This document shows, piece after piece, positions 42,108 to 50,381 of a DNA stretch of 51,188 nucleotides. Within the stretch, counting starts at the first letter, position 1; every line of letters begins with the position of its first letter. A model generated the notes under the pieces. The model was not told the origin of the DNA. It did no database searches and worked only from the letters and a program-made list of their open reading frames with translations. The translations under genes were made by a program, and so were the position numbers. Origin of the DNA: Bacteroidales bacterium (GTDB lineage Bacteria > Bacteroidota > Bacteroidia > Bacteroidales > UBA3824); assembly GCA_017964465.1 (NCBI GenBank), contig JAGCRY010000182.1, positions 1 to 51,188 on the forward strand, written 5' to 3'.

Positions 42108-44594
42108 TTAGAAGTCCATTCCGCCGTCGTCGCCGAATGAAGAATCGTCTTCGTCGTCGCGGTCGCCGCCTTCGCCTTCTTCTCCGTCGGGGCGTTTCTC
42201 CTTTATGCTGTTGAATTTATAGGAGATGCCGAGGTTCCAGAACGGGGCTGCACGGTGTCTTTCGGTATGGAGCCAGAATTCGGGTGTGTCGGTTGTGGAT
42301 TTGCTTGTGCCGGTGTTGAGCATGTCCCTCATGCTGAACGACATGGAGACCCTTTTCTTGAAGAAACTCTGACGGATGGCGAGACCGAGGTCGATGTTGC
42401 CTTTGTTAGAGGAGATGAGGGTCTTATTGCTGCCGTTATAGCGCATTGTGATTTGGATTTTTGTTGTCTTGCCGGGCGAGAGCGAGAGAGTCTCTTTTGT
42501 GCGCCATGACTGTCCGTCTTGTTTTTTCAACACGTCGTTATACACACCTTTTATATAGTATCTGCGCACTTCAAATGTGGAGTTCAAGCGCATCCATTTT
42601 GTGATATCGTATGTGCCGGTGAGTTCGAGGCCGAAATTGTTGTTTGTGGACAGGTTCTCAAACCTCGAAATCAATATGCCCGAGCCGTCTGGTGCAAGTG
42701 TGCTGACGTTTTCGGTTGCGCCGTCGGTGTGGCGATAGAATGTTTCGAGAGCGATGAAAAGATTGTCAAAGTTCATCTGGTAGTTGAGTTCCATTACATC
42801 GGTGTATTGCGGTTTGAGTCCCGGGTTGCCCACAAAACGCGAATATTCATCGGAATATCCTGGGAATGGGTTCAATGCGCGTTCCCACGGACGGCGGATG
42901 CGCCTTGAATATCCAGCCTGGATAGAATTGCGCTCGCCTACGCCTTGTGAGATGTGGATGGACGGGAAGATGTCGAAGCGGTTAATTTTGTAGGTGGAGT
43001 CGGAGATGTCGTTTTGTGTGTCCATCTGACGGTATGTGTATTCTCCGCGCAGTCCGAGTTGGAGTCCGAATTTGCCCCATGTCTTGCCGTATGTTGCGTA
43101 CATTGATGTTATGGAGCGGAGGAATGTGAGGTCGTTTGAAAATTCGGGATTGCGTTTGAAAGCGTCCGATGCCTGCAGGTAGTCGTTGAATACATAGTCG
43201 GTCACGGCACGGTTGTAGTCTTCCTGGAAACCTGCTTCAAATTTGCCACCGTTGTCGTCCAATGGTTTTGTGTAATCGACATTGAAACGTCCACGGGTTG
43301 TAGATTTGTCATCGTCGATGTCGTGTCCGGTCTCCCTTTTAGTTTCTATTACACTTTGTCTGAATGTATTGTCCGCTTCACGTTTGTTGCGTGATACAAA
43401 ACCGCTCGCTACAATCTTGTGGCCTTTGCCGAAGAAGTTGTGTGTGAAGGAGAAGTTTGCGTTGACGTATTTTGAATTGTCTTCGTCGTCGGATTTTGAA
43501 TTGACGGTTTCGATGTTGTCCCATGTTGTCACATCGTCGTAGGCGTCTTTCAACTGTGTCCAGTTATCATAATAGGTGTGTCCGTCGCCTTCGCTGCTGA
43601 ACAGACCTGCGCTTACGGAGAAGTTCAAGAGGTTGTTGTCGTCGAAATTGTAGTCAAAGCCTGTTCTGAAGCCGCCGCCGCCGAAATGACGTGTGTTGTC
43701 GTTCTTCTGGTTGACATACTTGTCGAGACCTTCCACGTTTTTGGTTATGCGGTTCGATTTGGAGTCAAATTCGTTGCCACGGCGGTTATAGTAGCCGCCC
43801 ACGAAGAAGTTGATTTTGCCGGTGCGCTTGTTGATGAGGAAGTCGCCGCCGTATCGTCCTTGGCTGCCGACGTTTGCATTGACAACACCGTTGATGCCTG
43901 GGATGACGTTTTTCTTTGTGACAAGGTTGATGATGCCGGTAGTGCCTTCAGGGTCATATTTTGCTGACGGATTGGTGATTATCTCGATGTTGTCGATCAT
44001 TGCAGCGGGCGTTTGTTTCAGTACGTCTGCTGCGTCGAGGGCGGTCGGCTTGCCGTCGATGAGGACTGTGAAGTTGCTGCTGCCACGGAGCGACACGTTT
44101 CCGTCGATGTCCACGTCCACGCTCGGCACACCTTCGAGAGCGTCTGCCGCGCTACCGTTGTCGGCGTTGATGTCTGTGGAGAGGTTGATGACTTTTTTGT
44201 CAAGTTGATAGGAGATGTCTTTCTTTTTGGCTGTGACCTCAACTTCCTCAATTTCGGCGTCGGAAGATGATAGTTTAATTGTGCCAAGTTGCTTAACACT
44301 GCCTGTTACCTGGATGTCCTTGATTTCCAGTGGTTCGTAGCCGATGAAGGATGCTTTTAGGCTGTATGTGCCGTTTTTCAAACCGTCAACGCTGAATTTG
44401 CCATCGTTGTCGGTGATTGTGCCGGTTACGAGAGAGTTGTTTGCCTGGTTGTAGATTGCTACAGTGGCGTATTCCACCGGCTGTCCGGTGCGTGCGTCCA
44501 CGATTTTGCCGGTGATTCCACCCGCTAAAATGTTGGCGTATGTGCTCACAAATGTAAGGAGCATCAGTAACGTCAACGATAAAAATTTTCCCAT
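42108..44594 (-). CDS. TonB-dependent-receptor-like outer-membrane protein with carboxypeptidase-regulatory domain
   Basis: An 828-residue outer-membrane protein. After the signal peptide comes a carboxypeptidase-D-regulatory-like domain (about 25-110, GKIVDARTGQPVEYATVAIY), then a plug domain (120-225: ADALEGVPSVDVDIDGNVSL, RGSSNFTVLIDGKPTALDAA), then a barrel of the OMP_b-brl_3 type to about residue 795. The tail is strikingly acidic, with GEEGEGGDRDDEDDSSF before the final MDF. A SusD partner is absent, so glycan import of the SusCD kind is not supported; uptake of a metal complex or peptide is possible. It has its own terminator. Confidence 0.88.
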   Translation of the reverse strand: MGKFLSLTLLMLLTFVSTYANILAGGITGKIVDARTGQPVEYATVAIYNQANNSLVTGTITDNDGKFSVDGLKNGTYSLKASFIGYEPLEIKDIQVTGSVKQLGTIKLSSSDAEIEEVEVTAKKKDISYQLDKKVINLSTDINADNGSAADALEGVPSVDVDIDGNVSLRGSSNFTVLIDGKPTALDAADVLKQTPAAMIDNIEIITNPSAKYDPEGTTGIINLVTKKNVIPGINGVVNANVGSQGRYGGDFLINKRTGKINFFVGGYYNRRGNEFDSKSNRITKNVEGLDKYVNQKNDNTRHFGGGGFRTGFDYNFDDNNLLNFSVSAGLFSSEGDGHTYYDNWTQLKDAYDDVTTWDNIETVNSKSDDEDNSKYVNANFSFTHNFFGKGHKIVASGFVSRNKREADNTFRQSVIETKRETGHDIDDDKSTTRGRFNVDYTKPLDDNGGKFEAGFQEDYNRAVTDYVFNDYLQASDAFKRNPEFSNDLTFLRSITSMYATYGKTWGKFGLQLGLRGEYTYRQMDTQNDISDSTYKINRFDIFPSIHISQGVGERNSIQAGYSRRIRRPWERALNPFPGYSDEYSRFVGNPGLKPQYTDVMELNYQMNFDNLFIALETFYRHTDGATENVSTLAPDGSGILISRFENLSTNNNFGLELTGTYDITKWMRLNSTFEVRRYYIKGVYNDVLKKQDGQSWRTKETLSLSPGKTTKIQITMRYNGSNKTLISSNKGNIDLGLAIRQSFFKKRVSMSFSMRDMLNTGTSKSTTDTPEFWLHTERHRAAPFWNLGISYKFNSIKEKRPDGEEGEGGDRDDEDDSSFGDDGGMDF

Positions 44595-44675
44595 TTTTTG
44601 TTTTGCTTGCTGAATGTATAAAAAACCTATTGTTATGTTGTGTATTATTGATACATTTAGCGCAAAATGGTTTAA

Positions 44676-44786
44676 TTACATTCCAAACAAAATGTCTTTG
44701 TATGTGAATACAAAGTAGCCTATTACTGCAAACACCACAATATAGATGAGCATTTTGACGAATATTGGCATCTGGTTGTTTTTCAT
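44676..44786 (-). CDS. 36-residue single-span membrane protein
   Basis: A very short gene found by eye. It starts MKNNQMPIFVKMLIYIVVFA, has one hydrophobic helix (about 8-28), then a short TYKDILFGM tail and TAA. It begins 21 bp after the stop of the coiled-coil membrane protein at 44808, so the two probably share a transcript. Basic N-terminus, helix and short tail are typical of bacterial small membrane proteins. No family recognised. Confidence 0.55.
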   Translation of the reverse strand: MKNNQMPIFVKMLIYIVVFAVIGYFVFTYKDILFGM

Positions 44787-44807
44787 ATTGATCTGTTGAT
44801 TTATGAT

Positions 44808-45734
44808 TTATTGATTGGACGGGAGGTAGGAGCCTTTCCCGTAGTCGATTTTGTCGAGGAATGCTTTTCCTTCCGTCATGATTTTTTCATAAAGTTGTGC
44901 GCCTTCGAGTTTGTATGTCTCGTTTTGGAGGTCGAGGTCGTCGAAAAGTGGCTGTGAGAGTTGCATGAAGTTGTCCATTTCGGCGATTTTGACGTGGAGG
45001 TCGTTTGTGAGGTTTTCGATTGCTGTGTCGTACATTTCGTTCTGCTGGAAGTTGCCATTCATGATGTTTTTGGCGTTGACCATTGCAGAATATCCGCTTG
45101 AAATCGCTGCAAACTCCTGTTTTTTCATGCGAATCTCGTTTTTTGTGTCGTTGAGTTTGAATGAAGAGTAGGAGTGCATTTTAATAAGGACATTGTTGAG
45201 GTCGTCCATGCGCCCTACCATGAGGGCGTATTTTTCATTGAGTTTGTGGAGGCGTCCTATCTGATTGAAATGAACGGCGACGACTTCGCTCCTGCCTTGA
45301 CGCTGCGCCTCGTCGATGATACGTGTTGATTTTTCAATTTCTCGGTTGTTCTGCTTGATTGTGTCTTTCATTTTTACAATCTGTTTGCGGAGTTTGGCGA
45401 TGTTGTCGCTGAGTTCATTGAAGTTTTTTTCGAGGTTCTTCACGTATGATTCGAGGATTTTGATGGGGTCGAGTTCTGTGAACCAGCCTGTTATCTTCCG
45501 CATGAGCCATTTGAAACCATAGGAAACGAGATTCCGCGCCCGCTTGTCGGTGATGATGAACAAAAGCAGTCCCAACACAGCAAACAAGCCCATCGTGCCC
45601 GCCACGCTGCCGTTCAAGGTCGCTTTGACGCTGTCGATGATGGGGTTATGTAACACTCCAACTGCGGCGAGTGTTCCAAGTATCACGGCAAGTCCCACCT
45701 TGCCTTCTTTTTTTGAAAAAAATGATTTTGCCAT
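44808..45734 (-). CDS. membrane-anchored long coiled-coil protein
   Basis: A 308-residue protein. The start at 45734 (MAKSFFSKKEGKVGLAVILG) is preferred over 45779, since the TATCTTTG -7 element at 45784-45777 would start the RNA near 45770. Two hydrophobic segments near the N-terminus (about 12-30 and 45-65) are followed by a long coiled coil (about 90-295: NLEKNFNELSDNIAKLRKQI, MKDTIKQNNREIEKSTRIID). The coiled coil is PspA-like in composition, but the two-helix anchor is not typical of PspA, so homology is not claimed. It is probably a membrane-stress or envelope organising factor (inference). It is divergent from glyA. Confidence 0.75.
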   Translation of the reverse strand: MAKSFFSKKEGKVGLAVILGTLAAVGVLHNPIIDSVKATLNGSVAGTMGLFAVLGLLLFIITDKRARNLVSYGFKWLMRKITGWFTELDPIKILESYVKNLEKNFNELSDNIAKLRKQIVKMKDTIKQNNREIEKSTRIIDEAQRQGRSEVVAVHFNQIGRLHKLNEKYALMVGRMDDLNNVLIKMHSYSSFKLNDTKNEIRMKKQEFAAISSGYSAMVNAKNIMNGNFQQNEMYDTAIENLTNDLHVKIAEMDNFMQLSQPLFDDLDLQNETYKLEGAQLYEKIMTEGKAFLDKIDYGKGSYLPSNQ

Positions 45735-45776
45735 TATAGTGCTAAAATTTCCGAGATTTTCGTTATTGAGCAGCGA

Positions 45777-45784
45777 CAAAGATA
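45777..45784 (-). promoter_or_regulatory. -7 element of the coiled-coil membrane protein gene
   Basis: Minus-strand TATCTTTG; it decides the start codon at 45734. Confidence 0.5.
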
Positions 45785-45811
45785 AGAAAGTTTTTTAACA
45801 AAATAAAAATA

Positions 45812-45840
45812 TTGTTCTCCAATTTTTTTTATTAACTTTG
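45812..45840 (+). promoter_or_regulatory. promoter of glyA
   Basis: -7 element TAACTTTG (45833-45840) and TTG (45812-45814), spacing 18 bp. The promoter looks intact although the gene has an internal stop. Confidence 0.6.
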
Positions 45841-45875
45841 CGGCATATTTTACACATCAAAACAAGAAAACTTCA

Positions 45876-47153
45876 ATGGAAAAAGATCAGGAAATTTTTG
45901 ACCTTATCGACAAGGAATACGACCGTCAAAAGAACGGAATCGAACTCATCGCGTCGGAAAACTTCGTGAGTGCCAATGTGATGCGTGCTATGGGCAGCAT
46001 CCTCACCAACAAGTATGCCGAGGGCTTGCCCGGCAAGCGTTTCTACGGCGGATGCGGCATCGTGGACCATGTGGAGACCATCGCAATCGAGCGTCTCAAA
46101 AAACTCTACGACGCCGAATGGGTCAACGTGCAGCCCCACTCGGGCGCACAGGCCAATATGGCTGTGCTCTCCACGGTTTTGCAGCCCGGCGACACTTTTA
46201 TGGGTCTCGACCTCGACCACGGCGGACACCTCTCGCACGGCTCGCCCGTCAACTCTTCGGGCAAACTCTAAAACCACGTTTCCTACAATGTAAACGAAAA
46301 GACTGGTCTCGTTGACTACGACCAGATGGAGCGCGTGGCTTTGGAGTGCAAGCCAAAACTCATCATCGGCGGCGCGTCGGCTTATTCCCGCGATTGGGAT
46401 TACGAGCGTATGCGTGCCATCGCCGACAAGGTGGGCGCACTTGTGATGATAGATATGGCTCACCCCGCCGGTCTTATCGCCGCAGGCCTCCTCAAAAACC
46501 CGCTCAAATACGTTCACATCGTAACATCCACCACACACAAGACCCTTCGCGGACCTCGTGGCGGCATCATCCTCTTGGGCAAGGACTTCGAGAATCCGTG
46601 GGGTTTGAAGACTCCCAAGGGCGTTACCAAGACAATGTCGCAACTCCTTGATTCTGCGGTGTTCCCGGGCATCCAGGGCGGTCCTTTAGAGCACGTAATT
46701 GCTGCCAAGGCTGTGGCATTTGGCGAGGCGTTGACCCCCGAATTCAAGGCATATCAGACTCAGGTGCAGAAGAACGCCCGCGTAATGGCTGGCGAACTTA
46801 TGAACCGTGGCTACAAAATCCTCTCCGGCGGCACCGACAACCACTCGATGCTCGTTGATCTCCGTCAGAATTTCCCCGACATCACTGGCAAGGAAGTGCA
46901 GATTGCGTTGGAGAAGGCAGGCATCACCGCCAACAAGAATATGGTTCCCTTCGACTCTCGCTCGGCGTTCCAGACTTCAGGCATCCGTCTTGGCACACCC
47001 GCAATCACCACCCGTGGCCTCAAAGAGAACGAAATCCTCCGCGTAGTTGATTTCATCGACACCGTCATCAAAAACATCAACAACGAAGACGTAATCGCCA
47101 AAGTACACGGCGAGGTAGTCGATATGATGAAAAACTATCCGCTCGACAAGTAA
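45876..47153 (+). pseudogene. glyA: serine hydroxymethyltransferase interrupted by one in-frame TAA
   Basis: Converts serine and tetrahydrofolate to glycine and methylene-tetrahydrofolate (PLP enzyme). The full frame is 425 codons, the normal length. TAA at 46269-46271 (codon 132) falls in the sequence NSSGKL-stop-NHVSYNV, where the family has Tyr (GKLYN). A single C-to-A or T-to-A change from TAC/TAT explains it. Before it are [11 protein letters not shown] and [17 protein letters not shown] motifs ([17 protein letters not shown]); after it are [24 protein letters not shown] and the PLP lysine in [12 protein letters not shown]. No frameshift occurs. The enzyme is usually important for one-carbon supply, so an error in the sequence, a very recent mutation, or a second copy elsewhere must be considered. 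Confidence 0.85.
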
Positions 47154-47156
47154 TAT

Positions 47157-47256
47157 TGGAGTGCGGACGGCTCGTCCGCCAAATAATCTGGCGTGCAGAC
47201 ATCTCGTCCGCCAAACAATTTGGAGTGCAGACACCCTCGTCCGCACTCCATTTTTT
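47157..47256 (+). repeat. three tandem 32-bp units forming an extended terminator after glyA
   Basis: Units start at 47157, 47189 and 47221, each with TGG(A/C)GTGC(G/A)GAC, then CTCGTCCGC and CAAAYAAT. The last unit instead ends GTCCGCACTCCA then TTTTTT. The first 13 bases (TGGAGTGCGGACG) are the exact reverse complement of CGTCCGCACTCCA at the end of unit 3, so the array is closed by a perfect 13-bp stem and a T-run. Confidence 0.7.
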
Positions 47257-47342
47257 ATTACGCATATTTCGTAAAATTTAAATATTCCTTAATATTCTGT
47301 TTGCCAAAAGTTTCGTAAATTGCGGGTTGATATTTTCTACTT

Positions 47343-49148
47343 ATGGATTCTAAGAAGAAACGGAAATACAGACTTTTCAGGACGTTGTGTAGGTTCAACG
47401 AGTGGCGCATCCAGCATATCAGCACGTCGCAGTATATGATAATACTGAGCATTTTGGCGGGCTTGATAGCGTCGGTGGTGGCGTGGGTGTTGCGTACCCT
47501 CACACATTCTATAAGCGACGCGCTCAAAGATTTGAACGATTTTGCGCAGTTGGACGGGCTGTCGTTTGTGTATCCTATCGTGGGCATATTGCTTACGATG
47601 GTATTTGTCAATTATATCCTCAGGCACAATGTGAGCGGCGGCATACCGCGTGTGTTGTATTCGATATCCAAGGAAGGCGCGGTAATCAAGAGCCACAATA
47701 TGTATTCGTCGGTGATTTCGAGTGCTTTGACGGTTGGTTTTGGCGGCTCGGCGGGATTGGAGGGCCCTACCGTGGTTACCGGCGCAGCAATCGGCAGCAA
47801 TATCGGTCGCCTTCTGCACCTCAATTATAAGCAAAAACTTCTTATCCTCGGATGCGCCACGGCTGCGGCGTTGTCGGCGATGTTTAAAGCGCCGATTACC
47901 GGCATCGTGTTCGTATTGGAGGTCTTTATGCTGGATTTGACGATGGCGAGCCTCGCTCCGCTTTTGGTGTCGTCGGTAACGGGCGTATTGGTGTCGTATC
48001 TTTTGATGGGCTCCAATCCGCTGTTTTTTTTCCGTGCGAGCAACACTTTGGAGGCGGGCGACGTGCCGGTCTATCTGATGCTCGGCGTGGTGTGCGCCGT
48101 GTCGTCCATTTATTTTACCAAGAGTTACATCTGGGCTTCCAACAAGTTTAAGAAAATAAAAGGCCTCTGGGGGCGGTTTGCCATCGGGTGCGTGTGTCTC
48201 GCGGTGCTTATTTATATATTCCCGTCGCTGTATGGCGAGGGCGTCGGCACTATCAAAAATTGCATCAACAGCGAGGGCGACTTCCTGTTTACCAATGAGA
48301 TTTTTTTAGGTGCAAGGGGCAACGATTTGCTTAGCGCGTTGCTTATTTGCGTAGTATTGTTGGTAAAGCCAATCGCAACGTCGCTCACCTTTGCGGCGGG
48401 CGGCGTGGGCGGCATATTTATGCCGTCGCTATTTGTGGGTGCGTGTACGGGGTTGATGACGGCGTTGGTGCTGGCTCAATGCGGTGTGCAGGGCATCGAC
48501 GCCGCCAATATGGCTCTTGTTGGTATGGCTGGCACTATCGGCGGCGTATTGCACGCACCGCTCACGGCTGTATTCCTGATAGCCGAGATTACCGGCGGTT
48601 ACAAGTTGTTTGTGCCGTTGCTGTTGGTATCGGTGGTGTCGTATGTGGTAACGAGAAGATTCATCAACAACAGCATCTACACCTATCAACTTGCTCAGCG
48701 CAACGAACTTATGACACACCACGCCGACAAGAAGGTTATCAATTTTATGAAACTCGACAAACTCATCGAGCGCAATTTTGCCGTCGTGTATCCCGGCGAT
48801 TCGCTCCGCGTGTTGGTGAAGGCGGTCGAGGAGACTTCGAGAAATATTTTTGCCGTTGTTGATAGGGACGACAATACTTTCCACGGCATCATCAAGTTGG
48901 ACAATATCCGCAGCATTATGTTCAAGCCCGAATATTATGACAAGGTTTTTGTGCGCGACCTTGTTTTCCGCCCCGATTACACAGTCCGCATAGACGAGAG
49001 TATGGAATCGGTCGTTACTAAATTCAGCCATTCCGACAAGTACAATATCGCCGTCCTCGACCAAAACAACAAGTACCTCGGCTTCGTGTCAAGGGCAAGG
49101 ATTTTCTCGATATACAGAAGGATGAGTAGGCAATTGTCGGAGGAGTAA
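47343..49148 (+). CDS. ClC-family chloride channel-like protein with CBS domain pair
   Basis: A 601-residue protein: a ClC membrane domain (about 30-440) and a C-terminal CBS pair (about 455-590). Selectivity motifs are present as NVSGGIPRV, GSAGLEGPTVVTGAAIG (gating glutamate present), and GGVGGIFMPSLFVGA. At the inner-glutamate position of proton-coupled exchangers, the sequence reads GIVFVLEVFM, i.e. Val where E. coli ClC has the second Glu of IIEEM; ClC channels also have Val there. This suggests channel or uncoupled transport, not 2:1 exchange (inference). It follows glyA after the tandem repeat, with no clear promoter of its own seen. Confidence 0.9.
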   Translation: MDSKKKRKYRLFRTLCRFNEWRIQHISTSQYMIILSILAGLIASVVAWVLRTLTHSISDALKDLNDFAQLDGLSFVYPIVGILLTMVFVNYILRHNVSGGIPRVLYSISKEGAVIKSHNMYSSVISSALTVGFGGSAGLEGPTVVTGAAIGSNIGRLLHLNYKQKLLILGCATAAALSAMFKAPITGIVFVLEVFMLDLTMASLAPLLVSSVTGVLVSYLLMGSNPLFFFRASNTLEAGDVPVYLMLGVVCAVSSIYFTKSYIWASNKFKKIKGLWGRFAIGCVCLAVLIYIFPSLYGEGVGTIKNCINSEGDFLFTNEIFLGARGNDLLSALLICVVLLVKPIATSLTFAAGGVGGIFMPSLFVGACTGLMTALVLAQCGVQGIDAANMALVGMAGTIGGVLHAPLTAVFLIAEITGGYKLFVPLLLVSVVSYVVTRRFINNSIYTYQLAQRNELMTHHADKKVINFMKLDKLIERNFAVVYPGDSLRVLVKAVEETSRNIFAVVDRDDNTFHGIIKLDNIRSIMFKPEYYDKVFVRDLVFRPDYTVRIDESMESVVTKFSHSDKYNIAVLDQNNKYLGFVSRARIFSIYRRMSRQLSEE

Positions 49149-49150
49149 AT

Positions 49151-49723
49151 TTATTTCCGATACTTTGCAATCTCATCCGCATTCGGCTCCCAGCTTAACA
49201 CTTCATTGATGCAGGGATATTGTTTTGAAACTTTAAGGATGACCGTGTCTCCAACGTTCACAGTTTGATATATATTTTTGTCAACAACATGACGTGAAGT
49301 GGTAGAGTCGTTGATGCCAGCCCAAATACGATATGTAGTCGTCCTATTATGGGAATATTTGTCTTTGTGAGTTATATGTCCGTTTGCAATATATGAATCT
49401 TTTAGTGCTTCGGTTACGGATGCGTATAATGTGTCATGTACATGAAAATGCATTGTTAAGGCTATTGCCGAAGACAACGCGAAACATGTCATGCCGCAAA
49501 TAAAATCATGTTCCTTCAACCATTTCCTTGGACAAATAAAAAAGTAGGACACTAATAATATTGCTATTATTAATAAAATTGCAATCAGGCTTGATCCATA
49601 ATCTTCTATTCCTTCATTTTTGAATTTATAGTCATAGTGTTGGATTTCTAAGTGTCCAATTAGTTGTGTGATGCCGATGATTATCAGCAAAATAACGATT
49701 GATTTGATGATGTGTTTTGCCAT
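49151..49723 (-). CDS. membrane protein of unknown function, paralog 1 of 3
   Basis: A 190-residue protein with three hydrophobic segments (about 7-25, 47-66 and 75-94) and a C-terminal soluble domain. That domain is shared with the next two genes: a strand pattern around (Y/R)xIWAGINDSTTSRHVVDK, then VGDTVILKVSKQYPCINEVL and SWEPNADEIAKYR. The repeated Gly-Asp-Thr-Val-Ile-Leu and Tyr-Pro-x-Ile-Asn motifs suggest a small beta barrel. I recognise no family. It is the last gene of the three-gene minus-strand unit and converges with the ClC gene with a 2-bp gap. Confidence 0.8.
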   Translation of the reverse strand: MAKHIIKSIVILLIIIGITQLIGHLEIQHYDYKFKNEGIEDYGSSLIAILLIIAILLVSYFFICPRKWLKEHDFICGMTCFALSSAIALTMHFHVHDTLYASVTEALKDSYIANGHITHKDKYSHNRTTTYRIWAGINDSTTSRHVVDKNIYQTVNVGDTVILKVSKQYPCINEVLSWEPNADEIAKYRK

Positions 49724-49735
49724 GATGTATGTTTT

Positions 49736-50350
49736 TTAATAACTCCCATCCCGATACTTTGCAATTTCATCCGCATTCGGCTCCCAGTTGTTGACTTTGT
49801 TGATGCGGGGATATTCTTTGGAGACTTGCAGGATTACTGTGTCGCCGGGATTGATGCGGTTGTAAAGATCTTCGGACACTTCGTGGCGTCTTGACAAAGA
49901 GTCGTTCTTGCCTGCCCAAAGATAATATGAGCGTTCACCGTGTTTGCCTTGTGTCAAATCTTTTTGGGTGATTATGCCTACTGTGTCGTTAGAATCGGAA
50001 AGGGCTTGTTCCTCAAATGAATTTACCCGATAGTTTACAAACCATACTTTGAATACAATAATTATCGCAGCCACAATTAATGATAATACAGCATCCAATC
50101 TATCTCTTTTGTCTGGGTATTGTGGCTGTTCTAAGGCTGTGAAGTTTATAACGAAAAGTACAAGAAATTGTACTACACAGTAGAAAAAATGCCATGCAAT
50201 TGTTCGCTCTCCGTCGTTGATGTCAAAGTATTTCATCAACATTATTTCAAATGGTGTGGACACAATCATTATAATCATTGTAATCAGGATTGTTTTTTGT
50301 TTCCTGATAGTGTCGTGTCCGTCGCTGTCGTGTGAGAAATCGTATTCCAT
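49736..50350 (-). CDS. membrane protein of unknown function, paralog 2 of 3
   Basis: A 204-residue paralog with a different N-terminal membrane region (four hydrophobic segments, the first after a charged MEYDFSHDSDGHDTIRKQ head) but the same C-terminal domain: YLWAGKNDSLSRRHEVSED, NPGDTVILQVSKEYPRINKV, NWEPNADEIAKYRDG. Its C-terminal DNA is close to that of paralog 1 (shared bases around CATCCGCATTCGGCTCCCAG), which suggests recent exchange between copies. It lies 12 bp upstream of paralog 1 in the transcript. Confidence 0.8.
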   Translation of the reverse strand: MEYDFSHDSDGHDTIRKQKTILITMIIMIVSTPFEIMLMKYFDINDGERTIAWHFFYCVVQFLVLFVINFTALEQPQYPDKRDRLDAVLSLIVAAIIIVFKVWFVNYRVNSFEEQALSDSNDTVGIITQKDLTQGKHGERSYYLWAGKNDSLSRRHEVSEDLYNRINPGDTVILQVSKEYPRINKVNNWEPNADEIAKYRDGSY

Positions 50351-50381
50351 AGCGTTTAGTTTTTTTTCATAATATGGTTGG

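Noticed and set aside
44808..45734. Firm PspA/IM30 assignment
   Set aside because: The coiled coil is similar in composition, but two N-terminal membrane helices and the different length do not fit PspA.
46269..46271. glyA stop as programmed recoding
   Set aside because: The codon is TAA, not TGA or TAG, no recoding structure is evident, and TAA ends many normal genes here. A nonsense mutation or sequence error is simpler.
45873..46643. 256-codon minus-strand frame antisense to glyA
   Set aside because: It mirrors the glyA codon pattern and spans the internal stop only because it is on the other strand; no promoter or homology.
47157..47256. Short CRISPR array
   Set aside because: Units are directly adjacent with no unique spacers, degenerate between copies, end in a terminator T-run, and no cas gene is present.
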